Source: Phallusia mammillata (taxonomy: Eukaryota; Chordata; Ascidiacea; Phlebobranchia; Ascidiidae). From it: 64,000 nucleotides of DNA. Location: contig QLIY01000264.1 of the NCBI GenBank assembly GCA_003260075.1, positions 1-64,000 of the forward strand. The letters run 5' to 3'. A program made the position numbers and the translations under genes. The notes beneath the pieces were generated by a model. It ran no database searches, had not been told where the DNA came from, and saw only the letters and a list, made by a program, of their open reading frames with translations. Below, piece after piece: positions 34,541 to 45,400 of this stretch; position 1 is the stretch's first letter, and each line of letters starts with the position of its first letter.

Positions 34541-36490
34541 TCAGTCTTGGTGGGCATTTTTGAAGCTTATGAGTCGATTGAACTGACTGGTATTCGGCCT
34601 TCTACGCTCAGCACCAGTTTTTCTGTCGGCAGGTGAACCAAATGAGCCTCTTCTGTCAACAATTGGAGATTGAACTATTGATGTTGTGTTTTGTCTCTGA
34701 ATAGCATGTTCCACTACCTGTTTACACAGAATGTTTGGGATATTTTACTAGTTAATCACAACCAAAACTGATAATAACAGTTTCAAAAACACTTCTAATT
34801 GAGTAAAGTTAAAATTTAGGGGAAAACTGGAAGGTTAAATCGGTAAAAAAACACAGTCTCAGTCAACACAATGTTATGGTAAAAACAAATGATTTTGGTC
34901 TGTATTTGAAAACTGATCCATATGTACTACAGCCATTTTCTCATTGTTTCGGCTACATATCTATTTTACCTTGTCAAAAAATCTGCTTAACTTCACAGCA
35001 TTGCCACTGCCAGCAGCTATGTACTTTGGTTCAGCACTCTCCTGTAACAAAATCATTTAGCTAAACACAAAACCATAAGGCACATTATTTTGGTACTTAC
35101 AAGGTGAATTTCGCCACAACCAAACTCGACAGAAAATGTTTTACTTCGCAACACGATTGGAGTCCTACTTCCCTCAGCAATTAAATCGAGTTTTGTCCCA
35201 ATCATAAAAATGGGAATTGAATGAGTGACAGGAATATCGTCAGCTTGATTCATGGGAAAACTACAAAATTATATGTTATAGCACTTCCCCAAAATTCACA
35301 TGTTTAAGATGCCAAAAAAAATCACAATACAGTATTTAAATACAGAAAAGTCCATTTGATCGCATTAATGGTTTAACTGGATAGGAATCATAAATCATAG
35401 CACGACACAAAATCAGCACCCAAATGTTTGGCAAATTGGTTATTCGATTAACCACATTCCTCTGTAAATAAATACATGTACGAACCATTGTACAAATGCA
35501 TTTTCTCAACTCTGACTTTGTAAGTGGTGCCAGTTAAGCACACACATAATTGGTTTGGAAAAAAGTAACATGATAAGCATAAAACCTGTTAGTTGAAGAT
35601 GCCACCTTTACTGAGGACAAGCCACCAGACGGTTCTTGGTTTAAAACATCATCAAGCCATCTTGGCAGGTTTTGCAAGGATTTTAAGTTAGTAAGATCAT
35701 GGACAAGTATAATTCCATTCACATTGTTGTAAAAGATAAATCTGAAATATAACAAAATTAGCTTAAATTTTGCATACTCACTTACAGTTTTAGGTGTTAA
35801 GGTGATAAACTTTGCTAAAAGATAAAAACAGTTTCAAACCTACTACTTGTGTGACTTTTAGAAGCCCCAATGTCCCAGACTTCCACACAACATGTTCGCT
35901 CCTCGGGTGTTCCCTGCTTGTAATCATGCAACTACATAAACAATACAAAAAAATAAGGAACATTAAAAGTTTAAATTTCATCTGCGAATGCAAAAGTTTA
36001 TTTAAAATTGCTGAGTAAGTGAGTTGTATGAATTTATGTCTGGGGTATTGCCATTGTTTTATAAAGTACAATACTGTTAACAAATCTGTAATTAAAACTT
36101 TTGGGCTTTGTTTTCATATTTGAAGCACATTTATGTTTTTAAGATTACATAGCCTATCTTGCCTACAAACTGTTTGTTTATTTAGAAATACTCGTTTATA
36201 TTGAATTAATAAAATGCAAACATGTCAGTTTATATGAATGTACAAATTTTGTATAAAACAGATTAAAATTACTTTACTTAGAGCGAGATACGCACCCCGA
36301 AAAAAACATGCACGAAACACGTATTTCATTTAACACAATTCACCTTTATTTCCACATTACAGCCGATCGTATAAGCTGGGTTCTTGCAAGAAGTTTCGTG
36401 ACAGAGAAGATGTGTAAACGACGATTTTCCAACGCCAGAGTCGCCAAGAACCAATACCTTGACTTTCAGATTGCGGTCCACAACAGTCAT
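34541..36490 (-). CDS. RABL3: RABL3, Rab-like small GTPase, complete, six exons
   Basis: Exons are 36344-36490, 35840-35931, 35586-35741, 35101-35260, 34970-35041 and 34541-34717. All have GT/AG sites and the phases join cleanly to a 267-residue protein (the vertebrate form is about 236, from memory). The N-terminus carries the P-loop GDSGVGKS. Exon 2 has [10 protein letters not shown] and the switch II WDIG, exon 3 [16 protein letters not shown], exon 4 the guanine-specificity motif GTKLD, and exon 5 [18 protein letters not shown]. These blocks in this order are specific to RABL3, a GTPase linked to prenylation and lymphoid function in vertebrates. An upstream ATG overlaps the chosen start but stops after two codons. 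The switch II segment is shorter than in vertebrates, and the tail is basic, Ser/Asn-rich and lacks a CAAX or CC prenylation motif, as expected for this family. Confidence 0.93.
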
Positions 36491-37150
36491 GTCATTTCCT
36501 GAATTGTTTACTAAAACAAAACCGTTTCAAAACGACAAAAATTTAATGTTGACTTGAAACTTTAAACTGAAGTCGGCAAATCGAATCCAAATCCGCAACG
36601 TTTTTTAATCCAATGAGAGGTGATAACTGATAACTTTCCCCTTCGTGGCCTTTTTGATCGACAAAGGGCCGCTGGTTTAGTTCTTTTTTGAACTTTTTAG
36701 TTCTAAGGTTTAATTTGAAATGATTTAGTTGTTCATCACATATAATGGTTTGTCTAAAACTCCACTCGTTCACTACAGTACATTTATGCTATTTACACAT
36801 TCCGAGCTACACTTACACAGGGCAAAAATTGAACTTCAAATCGGTGTTGAAATCATTGATGGTAAAAGTTTCTTACACTCTGTAGAGGCTATAACTCAAT
36901 TTTTTGTACATGTTTTAGCTCCCTAAAGAAATGTTTACAGGTTGGACCTTGGAGAAAACATTTACCAAATCACACAAACAAGGAATCAAGTTTTTTATTC
37001 ACTGTGTATCTTTATAAATGCTATTAACCTCTGACTGTCAGATCAGAAAAACATCTATCACTCTTTCCACCACCCATTGGTGTCACGTTTTAAACCAATG
37101 CAGGTTGTTTTAACATGTGCATTAAACTACAAGAGTATTAAAAATGGAAA

Positions 37151-39968
37151 TCATGGATATTGTGTAATTTCAACATGAGTAATAGTCTGTGGGTCTTCAG
37201 CCGTTTGCTGGGTTTTAAAGCGTTTTGTTGCAAGTTGGTCAAACACAGAGTCTGGAAATTTTCTTTTCATGGCTACAGGAAGAGTTTCAAGAAGGGAGGC
37301 GGCTTCAGCGCTGTGCCGGCTTTTTGACAGATCTCTTAAAACCACATGTAATCTGTCTTTAATTTTCCACAGGACTTCATCAGACTGTACTTCCTCTAAA
37401 GATGTTTCAATTTGATCCAGTACATCTGATATTTGATTGCCCCACAGCTCACAGTGGTCTGCACTGTCTTCAAGCAGAGTAGAGTCATTTTCATCAAGAG
37501 GAATTTCTGATAGTGTTTTCTGGAAATAATCACGTATGTCTTTAGCAGTGGGAAAGAATCTCCTGTCTGCTGCTAAGGGTGCATCGCGTCCTTTGAAGAG
37601 TTCTTCGAAGACAAATGTTCGGAGTTGTTTTTTTAGCTCTTTGACAGAGCACACACCCAGACTCACAAGTTCATTGAGCTTGTGCATTATTCGCTCGTCA
37701 AGCTGAACTTGCCACTGGTTCTGTAACAAAATTAACACTTTGCAATAAAAACACAGCTGTAGAATTAATGCAGAGGTAACCCAGTCAAAAAATATCCTAC
37801 AAGCCTAATCAAATCAATGTAACACCAAACAGATTCCAGTAACCTGCAAATTTTATTTTATAGCATACTAACTTATGAATTGTAGGTTGTAGCATACCAC
37901 AAAGAAAAAAAATATCCAGCTGCTTATTCTGCATAGAGATAGGAAAAAAAGTTTACAAATTGGGGTTCCTTTTTACCTACATTTGTCTACATGACCAATT
38001 TACAATGCAAAAACAGTGTAGATTGTGATTTTGGGGACAGTTTGTTCCCTTAAAATAACCATTCACAGATTTAATTGAGATTTAGGAGTTAAAAAAATGT
38101 GTTTAAGGTGTTTACAAGCTCATGAAAATCTTTCAGACTTGATTTCGCGGAGACTGATTAGTTGGGGGGGGGGGATGGGACAGAATGTTCCCTTAAAATA
38201 ACCATTCACAGATTTAATTGAGATTTAAGAGTTAAAAAATGTGTTTAAGGTGTTTACAAGCTCATAAAAATCTTTCAGACTTGATTTCGCGGATATATAC
38301 TTATTAGTTACTGCGGATTTAACAGAGAGCTTACCACACCAACTGCATGTCCTGAATGTGCTTCATTTGAAGGAAATACAACACAACATCCATATTCCTG
38401 CACTAGTGTATCAGTCTCATTAACAATAACTTCACGGAGAAGTTTGCTTGTTGCACTTCGTTTACTTTTTCCAAAACTGTCAATCTTCCAAAACAGAAAA
38501 AAAAGTTACTTAGTTTACTTGCATAAAAACCATGGGAAAAGTTAGAGAAAAGTATATAATTGATTGAATACTGACAGTCTTAAAAAAATCATTTAAAGAA
38601 TTTAAAATACCTCGTATTGGGGAAACTTTAGTACTTCGGAAATACTTATGGTAGCTTCACAGTTCTTCTTTTTTGACCTTCTACTCATTGGTGGCCTTTT
38701 TCTGTTTGGTTCCAGTCCTAGCGGGGGGGGGGTTGATTAAATACTGACAGTCTTAAAAAAAAATTATTGAATTTAAAATACCTCGTATTGGGGAAACTTT
38801 AGTACTTCAGAAATACTTATTGTAGCTTCACAATTCTTCTTTTTCGACCTTCTACTCATTGGTGGCCTTTTTCTGTTTGGTTCCAGTCCTAGCATCTAGT
38901 AAAGTATGTAAATTTTGCATAAAAATCAAAGTTTAACTGCTTCTTAGCATTGGTTCAGTGGCATTTTTATGCAGAACTCTGTTTCATTGAAATCCAAAAA
39001 TTACAAACAAAATTTGCTTCAAAATGTATATTTTACCAAGGATTTGCATCATCAGTTCCTTATTAACAGGTTCAGTTTAATTATTCAACAGGTATTTGTA
39101 CATGTATATAAGCAAAGATTAACCAAAATAAAAGAAGTTGGTTACCATGTTGTTTAGACTTTTTTGTTTCCTTTCTTCCTTTCGTAATTTGTCCCTATCT
39201 TTCCCAAACTGACACTCCAATTTGCCACTGGCTGTTATCACATATGGAATCCTTGTATTTTCATCCCACCTGATTCTGCTTTTAAACAAGTCTAAAGCAA
39301 ATACATAAATATACAATCACAAATACAGTGCTTGGTTTTCCATTTTTCAAAAAGTACTTGCCATATTTGTGTCTAAAAAGCTTGATAAATTTTGTGCCAG
39401 TCTCCTTTTCAAATTTTCTTATTGCAGTGTAAACCTCCTCAGTTGACTCAGGGGGGGGGGGGCTTTTAAATAAGTCTAAAGCAAATATATACATAAAATA
39501 CAATCACAACTACAGTGTTTGGTTTTTCATTTTTCGGAAAGTACTTGCCATATTTGTGTCGAAAAAGCTTGATAAATTTTGTGCCAGTTTCCTTTTCAAA
39601 TTTTCTTATTGCAGTGTAAACCTCCTCAGTTGACTCAAACCACTACAAAAACTCACATGTTAATAATAGCCACACTCATACTTTAAAACATCACATCCAA
39701 ATGGTACGTGATTCATATTTTGGGCTGCCATTAAATCACAATTTAATAAATTAAACCACAAACTTTTTGTGTGTCAAAGCAAAGTTTTGTGTCTCAAAGC
39801 AAAGCTAAGTCTGTCAAGGTCTAACCAGTTTGTATAGCTGGCGGTTTAAACTCCAGCAAAATGATATGGTATTTTGAAACTTTTTGTGGCTTCATATACC
39901 TGTGTGATTCCGAGTGTTTCAATCTCTCCGCCATCAACAATACCATCAGGATGTCGAATATCCATCAT
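37151..39968 (-). CDS. CARF/ALS2CR8-type transcription-factor-like protein, complete, six exons
   Basis: Exons are 39900-39968 (start MMDIRHPDG), 39549-39642, 39146-39291, 38782-38895, 38335-38484 and 37151-37720, giving about 380 residues. The second exon must use a GC donor (G|gcaagt) to stay in frame. The nearby GT would create an immediate stop. Recognisable blocks are ETGTKFIKLFRHKY, SGKLECQFG, a basic MSRRSKKKNCEATISI segment leading to KFPQYE, and a C-terminal QVQLDERIMHKLNELVSLGV region followed by RRFFPTAKDIRDYF. This order fits the DNA-binding region of calcium-responsive transcription factor (CARF, ALS2CR8 domain). The C-terminus has acidic helices, then KRKFP and KRFK basic patches that could be nuclear signals. 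The protein is much shorter than vertebrate CARF. An origin from a domesticated transposon-associated family is possible. Confidence 0.75.
38612..38722 (-). pseudogene. Truncated haplotype copy of CARF-like exon 4
   Basis: It encodes the same KRPPMSRRSKKKNCEATISI segment as 38782-38895 but is cut at its 5' edge by the spacer 38723-38732, losing its acceptor. The two copies differ at a few silent or intronic sites. Only 38782-38895 has both splice signals. Confidence 0.85.
39362..39450 (-). pseudogene. Truncated haplotype copy of CARF-like exon 2
   Basis: This repeats the STEEVYTAIRKFEKETG coding segment of 39549-39642, including the GC donor, and is cut by the spacer 39451-39462. That both haplotypes keep the GC donor supports it as real. 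Confidence 0.85.
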
Positions 39969-41182
39969 TAAAATTTCTTTGTGCTGGTGGTTTCAACAAA
40001 CTGCTCCACAGTAATTTCGAGGTATTCGAAAGTTTCGAATTAATCAACACTAAAATTAAGAAACATTGAAGCGCATTTGAAGTAACAAATAAACAAATTC
40101 AAAGAAGTTAGAGTTTGGCAACCAGTGACCAATTAACAATTGAGAATTGACCAAGAAACTTTTGCTGCAGCGTCACACTTTGAAAAACCAAAATAAAACT
40201 TCACCACCACACGGGCACTCAGTCATGCAGAACGCGAAAAGGAGTTTCTTGTAACTGTTTTTTTGCTTGATATTATATTCGCAGAAGTATAAAAGATTAT
40301 CTTATACAAATCTTATATTTGTATGCCAAAAACAACTCAGAACTAAAACATTAAAGAACAGTAACTTTTTGTACAGGTTAAGGGGTCTAACAGGGTGGTA
40401 GCATTTTGGACTTTTTAATACTAGGATATGGGTACGTGTTTCCCCCAACTTTTGACCAACAGAATGAGCGTTTCTGGCCGGCAATCGGCCAACCTGGCAA
40501 CCGTGTCACATAGGAACACCGTTTCATCGGGAATTGGCTTGCATGTGCTTTCTTTTCCTATTTCTGGATCACGCGAATGATCTGACTTTATGTGACGTAA
40601 CAAAGAGCCGGCCGTGATTGGTGGAGAAATCTTTGACGTAACAATGCGTGTGGTGTCATTAGTGGTGTAATCTTGTGCAGACCACGTTTTACAGTTTCTT
40701 TTTGTGCTGTTAGCAGCCTGTTTAGTGGTAGTAGTTGGTGGTTTAAGGGGGGGGGGCAATCTTGTGCAGACCACGTTTTGTACCCACAACAGTTTTTTTT
40801 TGTGCTGTTAGCAGCCTGTTTAGTGGTAGTAGTTGGTGGTTTAACTTTTTTTGGTTTGGAAGTATTTACATATTAATTACTGCTAAGTTAATTCTTTCAG
40901 TCTTTCTTTCAAGTCTTTCACCAAGCGAAATAAACTCATCTCAACTCAAGTGCTTAAACGTCCGTCAAAGTGCTTGTAGTTTAGTCCTGGACTCCTTACA
41001 AGTTGGTACGTAATTTGATTGAGTGTAGTTGTATCAGATTTATGTCATGATAATATTTGTGTATAAGTTAAGAGATAATGACTTTTATAACATTACATGT
41101 TCCATTGCCTAAGTTTAACCGCCATTTGGGTGCGTATATTACTAGCCGAATGTGACACTTTCGCTTCAGAGAGAACCCATGG

Positions 41183-41230
41183 GCGCCGGCAGATTTTTTT
41201 CCAGGGGGGGTCAAATTTTGACAAATTTGC
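41183..41230 (+). repeat. Transposon terminus GGGCGCCGGCAGATTTTTTT
   Basis: The sequence GGGCGCCGGCAG, a T tract and CCAGGGGGGGTC resembles a terminus seen in non-autonomous DNA elements of many invertebrates. The seven-G run here is shorter than 10 and has no flanking duplication, so I treat it as native. Confidence 0.4.
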
Positions 41231-41466
41231 AGGGATAGATTACTATATCAAGTAATTATGTACACATTCCTTGTTTAGACATTCACTTTGACTCCATCAA
41301 TTTCCCTTAGAGCATTCGTTTTTCAGTCATCACGTTTTTCGAGAAAATGTTGTAATTTTGCGATACTTTGAAATTCCAAGGGATTTGTATCGTTCAGACA
41401 GGCAGTGTTGCGTTCGAAACAAAATAGTAAACCCTAGTGTGGCGGTTGGTGCAGAGGGGTGCATTT

Positions 41467-41755
41467 AAAATATACAGGGTTGCTTGGTGCACCTTAATAT
41501 CGCTTGGTGCACTTAAATATCACTTGGTGCACCGTAATATCGCTTGGTGCGAATTAGAACGCTTGGTGAGCCCTAATGTCGCTTGGTGCATATTTATATC
41601 ATCCGGCTTTATACAGGTTTACCAAGTAATGTAAATGGCCACCCACGAGTAAACGCGCACCAAGTGGAATAAAGGTGCATCACACATGTTTAGGGTATAT
41701 CAAGCGATGTAAGGACATAAACATGCACGGTGCACCAAGCGATCCTGTATGTTTT
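41467..41755 (+). repeat. TIR element containing a 20-base tandem array
   Basis: The left arm AAAATATACAGGGTTGCTTG plus GTGCACC is matched by an inverted right arm ending GATCCTGTATGTTTT (41729-41755). Inside, about six degenerate 20-base units with the core CTTGGTGCACCTTAATATCG run from 41483 to about 41600. Single inverted units (GCACCAAGTGG, ATCAAGCGAT) follow nearer the right arm. The unit is part of the TIR itself, suggesting that the array grew by expansion of the terminal repeat. Confidence 0.7.
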
Positions 41756-42434
41756 AGATACGCCAAAACGAATGCGGTTGAACCACATCCCCAAGTCTTC
41801 TCATAGTAACATAAAAACACAAATGTTGTTACTTAATGGATGCAGACAGTGTTTAGAGTCAGTAAAAAGGTTCACAAATCAAGTGCAAAAGTACACAAAA
41901 TGGTGTGCTAAAAGTCACTGTGCTTTGAGTCACAACAAAATTACAACCAAAAAAGGATTGAAGAAAAAATGTACTAAATATTAAAATGTACTAAATATTT
42001 TGGCACAAATACATTTAAAGCTTGCAAAATGTTGCTTTAAATCTGTCCAAGTTATAGACCACAAGCATATCTTTAACACGAGGTATTGGGAAAGGTCTGT
42101 AAAAATAAATTTATATCAATTTAAATTTCCCTTTGTTTTATGTGAAGAGGGAGGGCCACACTTCATGGACCCAATGTGGAAGTAGCCAACATCTTGAGAT
42201 CTATCTTTCTTGAACAAAATAAGCCTTCAAAATTTCTCGTTTTGAAGTTTAACTCTGTTGCAATCACCACCCCAATCCCCAGATAGTTGAAAGCTGAAAA
42301 ACAAAATAACAGTTGGTGATTTTTTTTCAAACAATATATCATGTTAATTGCCAATGTTTTTAAATCTCTACAATATGATGTAATTTGTTGAATTCATAAT
42401 ATTATTCTAGAAGTGATTACGAATTAGTAAACAT

Positions 42435-45400
42435 TTAGAAATTCAATAAAGCAAATGATGTTACAGGAAGTCCCAGTCTTTCCAATTCTTTGCCTAAAAT
42501 CTGTTTCCCATCTTCCGAAATCTTGCAATGAAACAGCTTTAACATCCTTACTTTGTTCAAACAACCAGAAATAATTTTAATCTCGTGATTGTTGAACTCG
42601 TTGAAACTCAGGTTAAGTATGTCCATCTGCACAAAGTTGGATAATAAATTGATGCAAGTTGTAACTGACAAGTAATCTTTAACAAGTAGTCTTAAATGAC
42701 AGATTTGGGTCAATAATTATGGGTCCCCTTCCCTGAAGGGGACACATTGATTTTACTCAAAATGTTTTTGTTTTTTTTCTTTTGTTTTCTTATTTTTTCT
42801 TCTACCCAAAGTTTGTCCGACTCGCTTTTCCATCAAATCCTTGATGGATTTGGATGAAATTTACACAGATGGTAGATGTAGTTATGTAGATGTGCATCCC
42901 ACTTTGTTTTTGTTGATAACCCCAGTATTTACCCCGCTAGCCCCCTAAAATGGGTGAGTTTTTAAACAGTGTCAGAATTGGCTGAAATTTGGATTTCTTG
43001 TATAGTATGCCATTTATAGGTGTCGATTGTTGTGTTCAACCCTGTAGTCCTAACATTTACCCCACAAGCCCCTAAAGTGTAAAACGTATTTGTATGTTAC
43101 TGGGCACCACAAACGAAAGATTTCTTTGGAGCAATAGTGTTACAAGGGCAACCAGTTGTATGTTGCTCGTTGGTGGGTTGCTTGGTGGTCGTTTTTGCGC
43201 CATGGCAGTTAGGGGCTTGTTAACAGCCCTATGACGTCAGAAACATTAACGGTTGTTGCTCAAAACACCTCTAGTGGTCGAAATTTTAAACATTGGCGGA
43301 TTGGGCTGAAATTTTGCAGTACTATTGATTAAGTCATTGTGGTTTTTATATATTTTTTAGTTTGTGTGTCGAACCCAATTAGTTGCCCTACTAGCCCCCT
43401 AAAATGGGTCAGTTTTTTAAAACGTTAAATAGGACATACTTCAAACAATATCTGGGGTGAATCTAATTTTATAGCTTGTATTCTACATAGTATTATTATT
43501 TAAGCCCAGTGCCGATCACTGTGTTTTACCTTACAACACCCGACTTTCTCATGGTTATCTCTTGAATTGCATTATTTTCAACTTTGCATGTGTGGGGACC
43601 CATGAGTTTTTGCCTGCAGAAACGACTAAAGTTATAAAAGACGATGGCTAATATGGGACCCAATACAAAATAAGCATGGGAAATATATTTATGTTTTAAA
43701 ATAGGTTATAGTGTATATGCAAGGGCAATATGTGCTAAGCCACCCTTCTAGTTTCTTGTTCGTTTTAAGTTCTTTTTTGACAGGTTTTTGTAATACTGTT
43801 AAAATCTTACCGGGATTTCTAGGTGTTTGATTTTTTCACACAAAACCTCCAAACCAGTCGCAGAAATATCGCAACGCAACAGCTCCAGCCACCTCACTTG
43901 ATGTAAACAACCAGAAATAATTATAACTCCATCATCTCCGAACTTGTTGTCACTAAGATTAAGAAGCTCCATCTGCACAAGATTTGCATTTGTTGCAATT
44001 GATTAATTGACAAAGCATGGAGTTTTATTGTCACATGACAAGAGATGTAAAAGTGTCATTAATTTGTTTATTTAATATAATATATTTCAAGGATTAGTAA
44101 AACCCTTACCGGTTTCATTTTTTGGCATAAAATTTCCACGCCATCCCTAAAAATATTGCAATGCACCAGCTCCAACCTTCTTACTTTGTTTAAACAACCA
44201 GAAATAGTTCTGACCTCGTCAACTTCGAACTTGTTGTAACTCAGATCAAGGAATTTAATCTGCACAAGATTTTCTACTATTTACTGCAAATGCATCAAAA
44301 CAGTTGCTTGGTAACACACAAACCTATTTTTTATCTTGTGCTGAATGACACATGTATTTACAACAAAACTTGTGGAATTCATGAAAAAAAATTTTTGAAA
44401 ATTTAAAGTGGATGACAATAGTTTACCTTGTTTGTGAGTTTCATAATTCCTTTACAAATCAGGTTCAGTGAGTCTAAGTTGAGGTTGCATTTGTATAGAT
44501 TTAGCCTCTCAACAGGTCGATTCAACCTAGGGAGAATTTGACCCAGGGCATGGGCTGTGCTGCATGTGATGGGCGTGCGTCCAAAATTAAACCATACAGG
44601 AAAAAACTTTGCAATGGTATCTTTGTTATCATCTGAGCATTCTTGAACGTCAGTCAGCACATCTAACAATCAGTATGGAATAAGATTAAAGATTTATGGC
44701 AGTAAAGTGTTCATAAGAGATCCTAATATGTTTTGAAAAAGAAAATTTTGCCCCAAATTTAAGATCATTCACTATTTATTATGTTTGCATCATAGTTGCA
44801 CATAAATTTGGGATTGTAGTGAAAAGTCCTCCTGCATACTCTCCATCAAATACTTAAACATACATTTCATATTTATGTTTATTATGGGTCCCCTTCCCTA
44901 GATGTTTTTGCACATGCCGGTTAGAGGGGTTTTAACAGCATTATGACATCATAAAAAATGTCTGAATTCAATGAAATTTGGATAGCATGTTTAGTGCGCC
45001 ATTTATAGGTGTCTATTTGTTGTGTTCAACCCTGTAACCCTATCATTTTACAATCGTGTGCAATTCACTGTTAATAGTAGCTGATTGTTGTGTTTTAGCT
45101 AATTTTCACACTATTTAACAGTTTCTCAGATAGACCATAAAAAAGAACAGACGTTTAAAAATGTATGAATTGAATGAATTTAAATAGCTTGTACTCCATA
45201 TAGCATATTTAAATATGCACAGTACCAATCACTGCATATGACGTTACAATACCAAACTTACTCATAGTTATCTATTGAAATGCATTATCTACAACTTTGC
45301 ATGTTTGGGCACCCATGAGTTTCTGCCTGCAAACAACCAAGGTAGACAGTGGATGATATGGTACCCAGTATAAAATATGTAAAGGAAATATATTAATGTT

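Larger units (their letters stand above)
5190..40756 (+). other. Family of 37 poly-G assembly spacers (listed)
   Basis: Runs of G at 5190-5199, 5838-5847, 6514-6524, 8013-8024, 10914-10923, 11377-11386, 11487-11497, 11787-11797, 14045-14054, 14570-14581, 15199-15209, 15635-15644, 15996-16006, 16984-16993, 17237-17246, 18124-18169 (46), 21660-21669, 24803-24813, 25051-25060, 25606-25615, 25852-25863, 26384-26393, 27366-27375, 27474-27509 (36), 28317-28326, 28397-28407, 28672-28681, 30604-30613, 31341-31352, 31845-31854, 31983-31992, 33404-33414, 33777-33786, 38164-38174, 38723-38732, 39451-39462 and 40747-40756. Most separate two diverged copies of the same flanking sequence. I infer join markers between overlapping contigs of two haplotypes. 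Confidence 0.85.
39969..42434. other. Intergenic region between the CARF-like and NLR genes
   Basis: It contains a spacer at 40747-40756 flanked by about 80 duplicated bases, a transposon end at 41183-41230 and a tandem-array MITE at 41467-41755. The segment 42165-42307 has an acceptor on the minus strand and could be a 3'-terminal NLR exon if the last LRR exon splices at 42466, but its reading frames are short. Confidence 0.5.

Noticed and set aside
5190..40756. G-tract-mediated tandem duplications as a new mutational mechanism.
   Set aside because: The run lengths fit a constant 10-base insert, the copies differ like alleles, and polarity flips at the scaffold gap. An assembly origin explains all of this.
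41205..41212. Seven-G run as another spacer.
   Set aside because: It is shorter than ten, has no flanking duplication and is part of a recognisable transposon terminus.
41483..41600. A CRISPR-like or functional repeat array.
   Set aside because: The units are directly adjacent with no spacers, degenerate, and bounded by transposon TIRs in animal DNA.
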